Both the position numbers and the translations under genes were made by a program. From Mytilinidion resinicola (taxonomy: Eukaryota > Ascomycota > Dothideomycetes > Mytilinidiales > Mytilinidiaceae), in contig NW_022985444.1 of assembly GCF_010093595.1 (NCBI RefSeq), positions 752,654 to 816,653 of the forward strand: a stretch of DNA of 64,000 nt, in the 5' to 3' direction. A model generated the notes under the pieces. That model had not been told where the DNA came from. It searched no databases and worked only from the letters and a program-made list of their open reading frames with translations. Shown piece by piece: positions 9,846 through 21,733 of the stretch (the first letter of the stretch is position 1; each line of letters starts with the position of its first letter).

Positions 9846-11175
9846 GGTGGACCCCAAAATAGCGACACGTTCGAGCCGAGAGCTCACGTAGGCTGCTTAG
9901 TGAGTTGCCTTGCTATACAGCCTCGAACGTCCCCGTCTAGGTTTTGAGAGAGGAGAAGGCGGTCACGACTAGAGCCTTATGTTCTAGTGTTCAAGACAGC
10001 GAAGTGTAGATTGATGTTACCTTGAGGCAGCCCATGTAGTAAATCATAGATAGGCGTATGGCAACGTTATCCGCAAAGCGGAGGACTTTAGAACATGCAT
10101 AGTTACCCTTATTAGTGCTAGAAATGCAATCTCAACGCTAATCCTACGACCATTAACGTGAATATGCCATATACGAACAATCAACCGGACATACGTACTG
10201 TAGCTCTTATCCATACTTTACTAAAATTAGCAATATGCGTGATCTGATAGTGACATCATACCAAACGCGAAGCACCTCGGACCCGATAATGGCACAAATG
10301 ATATATATAAGGAAGAACACGCCAACAATGAATTTGTGGACCAGCCTTCCTTGATGGGTTGACTGATATATTTTTTTAATTCAGAAATAAAACTAGATCG
10401 TGCTCACCCTGCAAGGCTTCGCAAGGTATTGGAGGGCTCGCAGACTTTGAATTTTAGACGGCGCGATATAATTGCGCACACCTCGCAGATCAGTCATCGT
10501 CTAAAGATCTCCGACACTCTCCCATCAATGTTTGGCATGAGAAATTTATGCAAGGTGAAGTGGGAAAGGAAAGAACGACAATAGTGGTACATGCATTCAT
10601 TCCTCGCTCTTCCACTTACGCAAGCTACACTACTCAGGGCCAGCAAGTTGCCCAGAGAGAGTTTATTATGGGTAGTTTGGGAAGAACGAATCGGGTTGCC
10701 TCTTGAATTACTGCAGCTGAGCTGGTCCTGACAGTGTATGGAGCGACCAAAAGCCGAAATGAAGTACTGCCATATCCGTGTGCCCAGACTTGTAGCCCAG
10801 TACTGTAAGTAGAAGATCATAGCTCTCATACTAGGCGCAATTCATTAGCAGGGTTCTCGCGACTTGATGCGGCGACTAGGAAAACATGTTACAAGTAATA
10901 CCACACCTCACGAGGTGCCTTGAAACTGCATTCCTCTGAAGTGTCTCTACCGATCTCTAGAACTAAAGCCCGTGAGGTGCCTTGAAAATACATTCCTCTG
11001 AACGGCTTACACCAGCCTCCGATATTGATACCACACTCTGGTCTAGGTCGCATAGTAATAACCGCGCTCAACTCTCCAAAACCCAGAGATGCCAAACACC
11101 ATTCCACTCCCCGAAAACTCTCATGACAAGATCTCCCAACACAGCCTCCTGATGTAATCTCTGCCTATGCTGGAA
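9846..11175. other. Intergenic, no gene recognised
   Basis: No supportable coding region. It contains the 29-bp direct repeat listed separately (10912 and 10974). Short open frames here have no recognisable motif. Confidence 0.5.
10912..11002. repeat. 29-bp direct repeat, two units
   Basis: Units at 10912-10940 and 10974-11002 both read GAGGTGCCTTGAAA, then three variable bases around CTG/ATA, then CATTCCTCTGAA. They are 62 bases apart start to start and lie about 0.2 kb beyond the 3' end of the minus-strand gene that follows. Confidence 0.8.
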
Positions 11176-12393
11176 TCAAAGCCACCTCCTCTCGCATCCC
11201 CGGTCCTTGTTTCTCCGATGCTCATTTTTAACCCATTTTTTTGCCGTGAGGAAAAACCTACGCGCCAGGAATTGTTCTTCTATAGATTGCTCAGGCCCGA
11301 CTTCCAAACGCGAGTTCGAGCACGAATTGATCTCGCGCTGGATTCGACCGATCTGGCCGGGCTTGAGCTTTGACCGGCGTATCGCATCAGGATCCGGAGC
11401 CGGACCCGTTGGTCTGGCTCTGTAGTTCGTTTTCGGGGTGGACGCTTCGCTGCCTGAGTACAGTGAGTCATCTGGATGCAGTTGTACTAGAGTATAAAGG
11501 GGGAGACCCCCTGCCCCTTCTCTACTTTCAAAGTACTTCTGATGCTTACCATTGAGTACTCGAAAAATGTTCGCCGAGACTCCAATGGTGATTTCTTCGA
11601 TCGAAACCGGATCGCCCTCTGATTCGACATCTGCGTCGTACTCCCCCTCCTCCTCGGTAGCGTCTGAGTCATCCTCCTCCTCGTCGGTGGCGTTCTCCAT
11701 GATATCGTCTACATTCGGAACAGGCTGCCAGCCCCGGCCGGCGAATTTGGCTAATGTGAGCTCAAGGTCTGCGCATGGTGCAATGAAGACTTCCGCTTTT
11801 GCGATAGCGGTATCGAAGTCCAGAGTTCTGAGATGGTCGAGGGGCGGCAGCAAAAAGCCGACGAGATGTTCGCCTGTCCTGTAGAATCCTTCGATGAGGA
11901 AGAAGCAGCGAAGGCGATCTGGGCATTTCGCGAGAATCCTATCCGTCTTGGTGTTGTTTGTAGCCTGTTCGAAGCCTTGCAACTTTGCAATATGTAGGAC
12001 GACCTCAGCCAGGTCTTTTTCGGCCCCGTAACTACGGAAGATGCGGCCCTTATAGTCGACCCAAGCTTTGGGTTCCAGATCGTGCGGTGGATGGAAAACT
12101 TGGGGATTGGTGGTTTTCTGTTCGTCGGCCATTTCTGCATTCGTATCGCGGTCTGAAATCAACCGTGCCACACGTTCCGCACTCCGGTACAGGGAGTTCC
12201 ACTGACTGATCGATACTCTTGCATCATCGTCAGCACCCAAATTAACGATCGACGTGTAGAAGAGCCTAAAAGCTCCCTCGGTCATTTTATCTTTCAGGTC
12301 GGTTTCCAACCTTTCCAACAATTGCGAGACTCTCCATGATGTTTCTTCCGATTCTTCCTTTGATTCTTCCTTTTGCTTCTTCTTTCCTGCCAT
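11176..12393 (-). CDS. Hypothetical protein, 405 aa, acidic linker
   Basis: A single uninterrupted frame starts at ATG 12393 (MAGKKKQKEESKEESEE). I do not recognise the family. The N-terminus is a Lys/Glu-rich charged run (residues 3-18), predicted disordered. A helical-looking region follows (SWRVSQLLERLETDLKDKM). The centre is compact, with IFRSYGAEKDLAEVVLHIAK and CFFLIEGFYRTGEHLVGFLL. A strongly acidic stretch comes around residues 238-262 (DEEEDDSDATEEEGEYDAD). The C-terminus is basic with many Arg/Lys. No signal peptide or membrane segment. Codon use and length without stops support a real gene. The acidic and basic segments would suit a nuclear or chromatin-related role, but that is only a guess from composition. 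Confidence 0.65.
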   Translation of the reverse strand: MAGKKKQKEESKEESEETSWRVSQLLERLETDLKDKMTEGAFRLFYTSIVNLGADDDARVSISQWNSLYRSAERVARLISDRDTNAEMADEQKTTNPQVFHPPHDLEPKAWVDYKGRIFRSYGAEKDLAEVVLHIAKLQGFEQATNNTKTDRILAKCPDRLRCFFLIEGFYRTGEHLVGFLLPPLDHLRTLDFDTAIAKAEVFIAPCADLELTLAKFAGRGWQPVPNVDDIMENATDEEEDDSDATEEEGEYDADVESEGDPVSIEEITIGVSANIFRVLNGKHQKYFESREGAGGLPLYTLVQLHPDDSLYSGSEASTPKTNYRARPTGPAPDPDAIRRSKLKPGQIGRIQREINSCSNSRLEVGPEQSIEEQFLARRFFLTAKKWVKNEHRRNKDRGCERRWL

Positions 12394-14600
12394 AACTGCG
12401 TTGGTAGATTGGACTGATTGCCACCTCCTTCAACACCGAGAGGACAAGTGCAGAGCCACGTATTGGTAAAGTATGTGAATCGAATGTTGAATAGCACGTA
12501 TTAAGAAGAGCGACTGAAGTGTTGAGTTGAATGTATGCGGTTTGCAGGAAAGAAGGCGGCGACTAAGATGAATACTGACGGCAAGGCGCTCTTTCCCTCG
12601 AACCTAGATGTGCAGCGACGGGTCTAGTTGGAAGGTTGATACCCACCCGTGAACCACCAGATACATCGGGAATAACTGAGAGTCAGAACAGTCGAACCAA
12701 CGCAGTTCCACCACTGACGAATAGAATCATAGTACCGACGTTAATAGGCTGCGCGTTGCTCGGTACCATGTTTATGTTACCACCCCAGAAAGGGAAAACC
12801 AATATCAAAAGTCCAATAAGGACGTTGCTGTGAGTCCTACGGAACTTTTTGATGAAAGAGACACGGTACAAAGCCATGGAGACTATAATGGGTACACGTT
12901 GAAGGGCTGCCCGGAATCATAAACGTTACTGTCGATCGGAAGGCGAGCCTCCGGGTATGACTCAAGTTAAACGAGCGCCTTAGAGTGAATAGCCATAAGT
13001 AGCCCTTTGGAATTTCAATGAAGCGTTTCCGGGGCAATTCCCCTGGATATGAAGGATCGTCGAAGAAGAGTTATAACTGCACGTCACATGACCGGATTCG
13101 GAACCATCCTCTTCACTGCATCTTGGTTAGTATCGTGTTCGCTGAAGAGCTGAAGCTGAAGCTGCGCTCTACAACTGTCGTATATGATGTTCTTCTGATG
13201 CATGGCTCTGGACGAGACTGAGGCAAAAGTGATAGCCCTGGATTGGTCAAGACTCCGCCCAAGTTTCGCAGTCATTTCTAGTGGACCCGAAGTTTCATTT
13301 CTCGGTGTTCCTCGGGTCTACTAGCGCCGAGCTAATCGTAGGAGGTAGCTATGCGCGATGATCTTTGCGTTATTCTGCTTTATTGACTGTGAACCGACGA
13401 GCTGGCGCTGCTGTTAATATTGAGAGAAGCGGCACCGAAGGTTCCGCATCCTGACCATCATGGATCCTCTTGACAGCACCATTATCTGTAAACCAGTTGC
13501 TGAGATATGATTTCGCTTGCCTGCAGGCGATTTATGAAGAAACTGCGGAGACATGAAGTGAAGATAGAGGCGGCACTAGTCCCTTCCGGCAGGCTTGGCA
13601 GAGCTGATCGATTTGTTCTCCACTCCGCTCACACTCCTGGGCTCCCTGACTCCACGGATCTGCTCTCATCCCGACCGAGGCCTCACAATGCCCCACGTAT
13701 CCGCACAGCCTACCACGGTTGCTACCGTTCGATGAACATACATTTCGGCCATTGGTCTGGACTGGTCTGCCCCTGCCCGACGTACTCTGGTTCGATAGAA
13801 TATTCTACATTATTCTGGGCATTTACTTCCAGCAATCGAAACCGCTGATGCTCTTCTGTCTTTCACATCGCGTGCGGATTGCCATCAATGTCCCCTCAAT
13901 TTCCGCCGCAGAAGCGAACATGACAATTCAATATCCTAGCACAGCACCTGCAACCTCGTGTTCCCAATGGCGTGACGCTGCGTAACCTCCCCTCCCTCGA
14001 CAGTGAATTACCACAACCTGCTTCTAGGCCGGAAGCGCGGACGATCGAATAGGTAGGTATCAAGGTGATCATGAGGGAATCCCTCTCAGCTTCCGCTAGC
14101 AAGGTCCTAGCAAGGTTCCCAACATGTTTTATTTCAGCGTCTGACATCAAATTTCCTGGGCGGAAGTCTTGTGCAAGGCTTGGCACCTTCCATTCGCAGC
14201 TCGCGGGGCCTGGGCATTGCTCCGCTCTCACCAAACACCGCAAGTTGCTTCCTAGAGGGTTCGCCATCGATGAGCGGGAGGCGTGCTGCGCATCTCTTGA
14301 CCGCGCGAGGAGGATATCTAGCCCGGCTGGAGATTCTTCTCTCCTCCCTCTTTAAGAGTTGTTTCACCGGCTTGGCATTGCGCGAACTTGATAACTGCAC
14401 CTGGGCACAGTACTTGCACAATGTTGCCGGAAGCCACCGCGATCCTGAGGTTTGGTTCTTACCTCTCAGGTACACAGCATGCAATCTGTAGCTCTTGGAA
14501 GCTGGGCGGTGATGCAGGTACTTAAATTTGATCGTACCCCTCACCGAGAATGTTCGAATCACCTTTTGCAGCTTTCAAGAGGTCTGTAGATACTGCAATT
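12394..14600. other. 2.2-kb intergenic stretch, no gene recognised
   Basis: Many short overlapping frames on both strands but none with a motif, a plausible intron structure or a paralogue here. The last few hundred bases must contain the promoter of the aminopeptidase gene. Confidence 0.45.
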
Positions 14601-16275
14601 ATGAGGGCCGTTCAGTATGCCGCCGCAATTGGCGCTCTTGCTACCTTGGCATTGAGCTCCCCAACCCCTGGTGGACCAGGTCATCACCACCCTCCACCGA
14701 AGCAATGCAAGCAATGCAAGCATCTGCCGCCTGTGAGCTCTGTAAGCGTAACTCTAATTTTTTATTGATCAATTGACAACACCCACATCCTAACCGTCCC
14801 CAGAAACACCTCCAACACGACATCAAAGAAGCCGCCCTCCTTAAGGGCGCCAAATCCCTCGAGTCCTTCGCCTACGCCCATCCCGAGCGCAACAGATTGA
14901 TGGGCGGGCTGGGCCACAACGACACCGTCGCCTACCTCATCAAAGAACTAACCTCCCTGAACGACTACTACACCGTCGAGCGGCAAGAATGGAGCTCGCT
15001 GGTCCAAATCAGCGCCGAAGCCAACCTAACCATCAACGGCACCGCGTACGCGCCCGGAATCATGGAGTATTCCGCCAGCGGCGACGTCACGGCCCTCCTC
15101 GTCGTTGTCTCCAACTTTGGCTGTGAAGCCGTAAGCACCAATCCCACACTCACATGACCCACCCCGAATCACCTCCTAACAATCTCCTCCAGTCCGACTA
15201 CCCGGCCGCCGTATCCAACAACATCGCCCTCATCTTGCGCGGCTCCTGCGAATTCGGCGCCAAATCCGTCCTCGCGGGCCTCGCGGGCGCCGCCGGCGCA
15301 ATCATCTACAACAACATCCCCGGCTCGCTCAACGGCACCCTCGGCCTCCCGCGCACCGAAGGGCCCTACATCCCCACCGTCTCCCTCTCGCAGGAAGACG
15401 GCGCCGCCCTCGCCTCCTCAATCACCAGCGGTGCGACCCTCCTCGCGACCCTCTCCGTGCTAACCGTCATCGAAACCGCCCACACCGCCAACGTCATCGC
15501 CACCTCCAACTGCGGCGCGCCCAACACGACCCTCGTGCTCGGCGCGCACACCGACAGCGTCGCCGCGGGGCCGGGCATCAACGACGACGGCAGCGGCACC
15601 ATCGGCCTGCTCGCCGTCGCCAAAGCCCTCTCCCACTACCGCGTCGCCAACGCCGTGCGCTTCGGCTTCTGGAGCGGCGAGGAAGAGGGCCTGCTCGGCA
15701 GCACCTACTACGTCGACAGCCTGTCCGACAGCGAGCTACGCAACGTCCGCGCGTACCTCAACTTCGACATGATCGCGAGCCCGAACTACATCTACGCCGT
15801 CTACGACGGCGACGGGTCCGCGTTCAACCAAACCGGACCCGCGGGGTCGGCTGAGATCGAGCATTTCTTCGAGGACTACTTTGACAGGAATGGGCCGGGG
15901 AGCGTGCCCACGGCGTTTGACGGGCGCTCGGACTACCAGGCGTTCATCGACAACGGGATCCCGGCGGGCGGGACGTTCACGGGGGCGGAGGAGATCAAGA
16001 CGGCGGAGGAGGCGGGGCTGTTTGGGGGTCAGGCGGGGATGGCGACGGATGTGAATTACCATGGGCCCGGAGATACGGTGGCGAATTTGAATATGACGGC
16101 GTTTGTGCTGAATGCGAGGGCGATTGCGGCGGCGGTGGCGGAGTACGGGACGAGTTTTGGGGGTTTGCCGGCGAAGGAGTTGGTTGCGAAAAGGGGACTG
16201 GGGTTGAGGAAGAGGGCGGATAGGGGGGTAAGGGAGAGGGACGTGAGCAAGGTGATGGGGAAGAGCTTTTCGTGA
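14601..16275 (+). CDS. Secreted M28-family aminopeptidase (LAP2/aminopeptidase Y type)
   Basis: Three exons: 14601-14741, 14804-15130 and 15193-16275, joined across GTAAGC..CAG introns with frame kept, giving about 516 aa. The first 20 residues (MRAVQYAAAIGALATLALSS) form a signal peptide, followed by a short His/Pro/Cys-rich stretch. A PA domain covers the region of LRGSCEFGAKSVLAG. The peptidase domain shows the di-zinc ligands of family M28: LGAHTDSV (His275), NDDGSG (Asp287), WSGEEEG (Glu319 general base and Glu320 ligand), FDMIAS (Asp348) and VNYHGPGDT (His446). It would remove N-terminal residues from peptides outside the cell. The C-terminus has a basic tail (KRGLGLRKRADR) that may be trimmed. 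The ATG at 14601 was chosen over an in-frame ATG at 14550 because it begins the signal peptide. It converges on the TSC2 gene. Confidence 0.93.
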
Positions 16276-16891
16276 GTTGAGTGCGAAAGGAGAGAGGGGG
16301 CCGAGGGGCCAGGGTTATATATACGAGTAATTTTATTGGTTTTGTTACGTGATGACTGCGGACCTTGAACCATGGAATGTAAAATGAACGAAAAACTGAA
16401 TTGGTTCAGCATTGAGTGGCACGAACCACTTCGCGTGTCGCTATGTTACACATACTACTATACTGTACACATGGGAGAAAGGCATGTAATCCCATAAACA
16501 TAGTTCAAAGCAGTATGCAGACGGTCGCTGTGGGTGGCCATGCTCGCAAAGGAACACACATAACCTGAAAGGAAACGCATAAAGGACTTTTGTGTGCAGG
16601 GTAGACAACTCCGAGGACCGTAGACATCCCAGCCAACGCTCCGAAACGACTTTTGAGAGACAAAAAGAGAGAAACGAGGAAAAAAGAGGAGAATGGAGAG
16701 ACAGAGAGAAAGGAAATATGTATCCTGTGAATGCCTTGAACGCCCCCGGGGTATATGTGCATTCGCTATGCGCAGGGGAATAGTGTATTTTCGAGTCGCG
16801 ATGCGTAATAGCAGGTCTTATCCGAGACCTTGATACGCCGAATCCATGCCGCATGAAAGAACACTGAAGGCTGAGGAAGCTGTCTAATTTC
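16276..16891. other. Convergent 3' region between the aminopeptidase and TSC2
   Basis: Presumably holds both 3' untranslated regions. An A/G-rich tract around 16630-16720 gives spurious open frames. No gene seen. Confidence 0.5.
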
Positions 16892-19800
16892 TCACGTGCC
16901 TGAGCCCTGCCGCTCCATATCGGCAGCACCACTCGCCATACTACTCCTGCTCGTACCCTCACTAACATGAGTGAAGTTGCTAGACCGCTTGACAGTGACC
17001 TTGCTCTCCCTCATAGACATATTACTGCCTCTCGAACTCGGTGCAGGTGGGCTCGAGAAACGGTTCAACTCGCTAGAGGGCGAAGACGGAGAATCATCAT
17101 TCTTCTGGGGCACAGGCTTAGGTATATATCGCTCGCGCAGCCTTACAATCTGGCGTAGTCGATGCCGCCATGAGGATACAGACTCGCCGCCCTCACGCTC
17201 GAACCAGACTTGCGAGAACACGCTGGCGTTGATTGCGATAAGGCGGCAATAGGCAGCAAGGTGTTTGCCGCTGATCATCTTGCTTTCGGCTGCTGGGGAT
17301 ATTTCGGGGAAGCCGGGCTTCGGGACGACTTGGACCTTATAGTATCGAGTCCTACCGTCTGGGTCCAGGTCTAGACGGCGCTCGATGAATGAAGCCCGCG
17401 CTTCAGGTGTGATGACAATATGGACGTAATTGAAAGCGGAAGGGAAAGTGTTGAAGTCGTACGGAAGGCCAGAGTCGTTGAAGATGATATTGACAAAGTC
17501 GTTCCCGATATGTCGCTTTTTGTTTGCGTAAGTTTCATGGCCTTCAAGATTCGTAGGCATCATTGTGGTGATGTGATAACATATTTCCATAACGCGGTCG
17601 CGCCACGCAATAGTAAATTCGCCGTCGCTGTCGTAACGAGTATCGAGACCGCCAGTGTTGAATTTGGCACCTTTGAGACGCATTAGCGTTCCGAGATCGC
17701 CGAGAAAGGCAGTATAGTCAGAGGATCCCATGACATTGAGTAAAATTTCCCGCTCGTCAGTCTGCCCTTCGCCGATATAGATGACACCAATTTTGTGGCC
17801 ATCGACTGTGGGGCTGCGGTCAAAAGTTGCAATGGCCCGTCGACTCATATCGTCCTCTGGTAGACATGTTGGCGGTTCGGGGAGCACACCGAGAGCAGAA
17901 GGGAAATTCAGTGGTCCGAAGTAGCTTTGATAGATATCATCTGGAAGAATGCTCGGATAGGACGACTCCAAGAAAGCTTCCGAGGTCTCGCCGGAGGCTA
18001 TTGGGATATGGTGTTGAGGAAGTTGTGTGACAAGAGGACGGATACTAGTATAACGAGTACCGCACGGTCTCCTACTCGTCATCTGGGTTACGCCAGTCCT
18101 CCCAGTTGTCTCCAGTGTTAGCAAGCTGTGTCCTACAAGCCATGTCTTCTTCAAGACGTCCCCATCTGAGGGTTTTGCGAAGTCTGGATTTGGGGTGGTT
18201 TCATCGCGGTCCGAATATGCCACCATTTGCATCAAATCTATGATGACTTGGCTTTGCTCTTCGATGATATTTTGTCCAGCTTTGTTTTGGTAGACTAGGT
18301 TTTGAGTAATCCACTTTATCTGCTGATGTCTCTCCGGCAGTTTCAAAGCCATGAACCAGAAAGTTATGACATGGAAAGCTAATGCGTACACGTACTGTGG
18401 AAGGTCATCAGTAGTGGACTTGTTCGTTACGGCTTTTGGGTTGGAGGAGTGAGAAAAATCGCGAGAGGCGCCGCTGTGTCGAAGAGCCTTTTGGCCACTC
18501 GGTGAAGAACTCGAGACGACCATGTCCTCATTTTTGTGCCTGACGTATTGCAAATAGCGAAAGCTAACACCAAAAATTGTCCTATAGTCGTCTTCTCTGA
18601 AATGTTTGTGGAGCTCAGGCATTCGAGCCAAGGACGTGAGGAACTCGAGAATATGGATTGCAACCTGAGCTTGAGTGATAATTTGAGACATCTTTACGAC
18701 AATAGTGTCAAGTGACTTGGTGACAGAAAGTGGTAGCTCATGACAGCAGACAGTTAATGCATGGATGCACCACTTTGAAGTCCTTTCCCACGATCCAATG
18801 CCATGCAGAAATGTTCTCACTAGCTCATCTTCCTCGCTCTTTTCGTAATGAGAATGGTAACTGATGAGGATCGTGAGTACATGAAAGAGGCACACAGCAA
18901 CATCAGCCTTCTTAAGCAGTGTGTAGTTTGGTGGCTCGTGGAATGTAGTCGCCCGGATCTGTTCGCAAAGCACGCTTCTCAGCATCTTCAGCTGCGGGAC
19001 TGCGTTTCGGAAGAGGGACTGATTTGAAAGCTGAGGCCCCAGATGAACCAGGATATAGCTGTACAGTTCCCAGTCGGGTGCTTTTTGTAGCAGTGATATA
19101 AGCAGTTCAAGCCACAGTGCGATCTTGAGCTCGGAGCGAGGATTTGTCTCTTGGTCATCTGCAGGTTCGACATACGAAAACGTATACCGACTAGCCTTTC
19201 GCGACGGTTCCTCAGGAAGACCTCTTGGCCCCGGATACATCCACAGTGGTGGGACTGGACGCGAGATTCGACCTGTGAGATTTGCAGGACGAGTCGAGTT
19301 TCTTGTGAGCGAAGAGTGGGGACTGCTGTTCAAGTCTTTCTTGTCTCGCCAAGATATATGTTCTTCCGGTTTTGAAGTATCGACCGGCACGTGATCATCT
19401 ATCCTCTCCTGGTGCACTGCCGTTTCCGCAGTACGACAGAGTACGGCGGCAATGCTCTCGCCTTCTGATGAAGGGTTTACGATCATAGCGTAATTAGAGT
19501 CACTGCGTAGGCGGAAGAGAAGTTTAAGCGCAGTGATTCGTGCATCGGTCTCGCAAGACTCAGATCCTGCGACAAGCAGCAAAGTGTCATACAGGACTCG
19601 ACATTTCGTAGCTGACTGATTTAGCGTTCGGGTGAACAACCGCACCAAAGCAGACGCCAACACGTTGTGTGGAGTTCCAAAGGTTTCCACGTCTCGACGA
19701 ATTGCGGGAGAAGCCCAATATGCAGCAACGCTGGAATGTGTATTTGGCGATTGTGCTGCCTGTTGTTCTAGTGGTGCCTTCAGAAGCCCCACCACATCTT

Positions 19801-21733
19801 CGAAGACCTCGTGGGATGCTCGGTCGGCCACGTTGACCGCAAAATCCACTAGCTCATGGAGTACGGCAACGTCTTTCTCATCGGCGATATTTTCCAAGAT
19901 CATTTCAGCGCATTGAGAGATCTCCACTCCCGTACAAATACCTTCCACGGTGTTGTAGGTGTCTCGCAGTGTTTGGACTATGAGGAGGCGAAGAGCTCGA
20001 GGCCGCTTTTGGTCTTTGAAGGCTTTTGCTAGCAGGGTCCGACAAGCCTCAAGCCAGGTATCGTTCGAAGGATGAAGAAGCCTCTCTTCTGCGTAATACT
20101 TGACGAGACCTTCGGCGGCAGGGTTGCTAATGCGATGCGCTAGGCGCATGAACAGCTCCATTATTGATGCCTTCTGCACGAAGTCAGTCTCCTCGCATAA
20201 ACTGTCTAGGCTGGTCAGAATCTTCGATAGATCGTCGTATGTCCTAGAGTCTTCAGTTGATTGTACTCCGGTTTCAAGAGACGAGTCCACGTTTGATACC
20301 GCTCCGATTGTCGAACTTGACGCAGGCCCGGGCTCCATCTCTTCTCGATGCGCGCATGTGTCCACTATAGAGACCAGATCGCTCCAGTCGGTCTCCCTGA
20401 GTAGAAGCTGGGTGAGAGTACGATCAGTGACGATGGTGGCAATCAGCCCGACTACGTCTGCGTCATGCTTTTGATAGTCGACGGTGAGAGACACTTTTAA
20501 AGAGGAGAGAAGCAGTGAGACGGGTACCTTAGGGAGGCTATCCGCTCCATTGAAGAGTAGGAGCTTCTGGAGTACATGCACCACGCCGCGAGGAATGTTT
20601 CTTTTGCGACCCATAGGATTAGGAGCATCACGAAGAATTCCCAACAACGCTGATACCGAAGCTTGTCCGACGTGCGACTTGAATAAATTGCTCAAAGAGC
20701 TCCACGTTGGATCTTGGAGATTGGTCAGTTGTCGATGGACATCACAAAGCACCTCTAAGCAGGGCTTCAAGGACTGGATTGGGATGTGAGTGTAGGTGAT
20801 TAACGTGTCAAATATTCGAATGGCTTGGTCAATGTCGCTTTCCTGTGTAGTTTCCTTGCAGATTGCCATGGTTTGGGTCAGAAGGAGGTCGACGTCCTCT
20901 TCTTTGAAGACTTTTGAGTTGAACTTTGTGACGTCCACGATATATTGGAACATTCGAGATAGGGTCTCGTCTTCTTTTAGTGTCGGGCCTGCCCGTTTTT
21001 GTTTCCTCGTTCTACGAGCTTCGCGAGCAAGCTTGAAGCACGCATCAAGAGTTTTGGTTACAAAAGGTGCGACGAACGGCTCAAATGCCTCGACGTTTCG
21101 TCCACCGATGGTCAGTTCGTGCATTGCCTGTAGGCGGATGTCGCAGTTCTTGGGGGAACTCCCGCTTGAGATGGCCTTGAAGAATATGTGTCGTTCCATA
21201 GGACTGAGGTCTGGCAACTCAACGCAGCTCATCAAAAGACTGTAGGCAGCCTTGGACGCCTCTGGAGGATCCTCTTGATCGAGAAGATCGCTTGCCGCAG
21301 ACCAGAGAGCAGAAACATTGTCCACGGGGTATTCCTTCAATATCGGACAGATCTTTTTGATGGCGAGTATCCTGTCGTAGGTTGGATTGGCAGCATCCAG
21401 CTGGTCCAGTAACGAGGCCAGCTCGACGGGTCCGCCCAGGACTTTTCCAGCAGCATCCTTCTCCTTGTCCAGCTCATGGCGACTCTCCGAGCAATGCGAC
21501 AGTCCGTCATCCACCCCCAGCTTCCCGCGGCCAAGGGAAGCACTGGCCGCTGATGCCGTCCGATCCACAGACCTTAACGAAGGGGTCTGTGCGGGCGTGA
21601 GAGTCGCGGACGTGGAGGGGGTGGATGGGTTCTTGATGCGGCCGCCGGTGAGGGTTCTGAAGGCGCCAAGCAGGGCGCTGGTAGAGGCGGATCTGTCAGG
21701 TGTCTGTGGAACATTGCTGGAGGACGGAGACAT
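16892..21733 (-). CDS. TSC2: Tuberin (TSC2) homologue, Rheb GTPase-activating protein
   Basis: A single 1,613-codon frame without introns. The long N-terminal and central part looks like the alpha-helical tuberin scaffold (Ser/Thr-rich start MSPSSSNVPQTPDRSAST, then HEAT-like helices). The Rap/RhebGAP domain lies near the C-terminus: IGVIYIGEGQTDEREIL, then DGEFTIAWRDRV, then RHIGNDFVNIIFNDSG around residue 1,403. The Asn in GND is the catalytic Asn-thumb position of this GAP class, and FNYVHIVITPE follows. The last ~80 residues are Ser-rich and disordered. With TSC1 it would stimulate GTP hydrolysis by Rheb and restrain TORC1. It is divergently transcribed from CSE1 with about 620 bases between the starts. 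Confidence 0.93.
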   Translation of the reverse strand: MSPSSSNVPQTPDRSASTSALLGAFRTLTGGRIKNPSTPSTSATLTPAQTPSLRSVDRTASAASASLGRGKLGVDDGLSHCSESRHELDKEKDAAGKVLGGPVELASLLDQLDAANPTYDRILAIKKICPILKEYPVDNVSALWSAASDLLDQEDPPEASKAAYSLLMSCVELPDLSPMERHIFFKAISSGSSPKNCDIRLQAMHELTIGGRNVEAFEPFVAPFVTKTLDACFKLAREARRTRKQKRAGPTLKEDETLSRMFQYIVDVTKFNSKVFKEEDVDLLLTQTMAICKETTQESDIDQAIRIFDTLITYTHIPIQSLKPCLEVLCDVHRQLTNLQDPTWSSLSNLFKSHVGQASVSALLGILRDAPNPMGRKRNIPRGVVHVLQKLLLFNGADSLPKVPVSLLLSSLKVSLTVDYQKHDADVVGLIATIVTDRTLTQLLLRETDWSDLVSIVDTCAHREEMEPGPASSSTIGAVSNVDSSLETGVQSTEDSRTYDDLSKILTSLDSLCEETDFVQKASIMELFMRLAHRISNPAAEGLVKYYAEERLLHPSNDTWLEACRTLLAKAFKDQKRPRALRLLIVQTLRDTYNTVEGICTGVEISQCAEMILENIADEKDVAVLHELVDFAVNVADRASHEVFEDVVGLLKAPLEQQAAQSPNTHSSVAAYWASPAIRRDVETFGTPHNVLASALVRLFTRTLNQSATKCRVLYDTLLLVAGSESCETDARITALKLLFRLRSDSNYAMIVNPSSEGESIAAVLCRTAETAVHQERIDDHVPVDTSKPEEHISWRDKKDLNSSPHSSLTRNSTRPANLTGRISRPVPPLWMYPGPRGLPEEPSRKASRYTFSYVEPADDQETNPRSELKIALWLELLISLLQKAPDWELYSYILVHLGPQLSNQSLFRNAVPQLKMLRSVLCEQIRATTFHEPPNYTLLKKADVAVCLFHVLTILISYHSHYEKSEEDELVRTFLHGIGSWERTSKWCIHALTVCCHELPLSVTKSLDTIVVKMSQIITQAQVAIHILEFLTSLARMPELHKHFREDDYRTIFGVSFRYLQYVRHKNEDMVVSSSSPSGQKALRHSGASRDFSHSSNPKAVTNKSTTDDLPQYVYALAFHVITFWFMALKLPERHQQIKWITQNLVYQNKAGQNIIEEQSQVIIDLMQMVAYSDRDETTPNPDFAKPSDGDVLKKTWLVGHSLLTLETTGRTGVTQMTSRRPCGTRYTSIRPLVTQLPQHHIPIASGETSEAFLESSYPSILPDDIYQSYFGPLNFPSALGVLPEPPTCLPEDDMSRRAIATFDRSPTVDGHKIGVIYIGEGQTDEREILLNVMGSSDYTAFLGDLGTLMRLKGAKFNTGGLDTRYDSDGEFTIAWRDRVMEICYHITTMMPTNLEGHETYANKKRHIGNDFVNIIFNDSGLPYDFNTFPSAFNYVHIVITPEARASFIERRLDLDPDGRTRYYKVQVVPKPGFPEISPAAESKMISGKHLAAYCRLIAINASVFSQVWFEREGGESVSSWRHRLRQIVRLRERYIPKPVPQKNDDSPSSPSSELNRFSSPPAPSSRGSNMSMRESKVTVKRSSNFTHVSEGTSRSSMASGAADMERQGSGT

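Noticed and set aside
15736..16062. Minus-strand frame opposite the M28 peptidase
   Set aside because: Arg-rich shadow of a high-GC gene; zinc-ligand motifs are on the plus strand.
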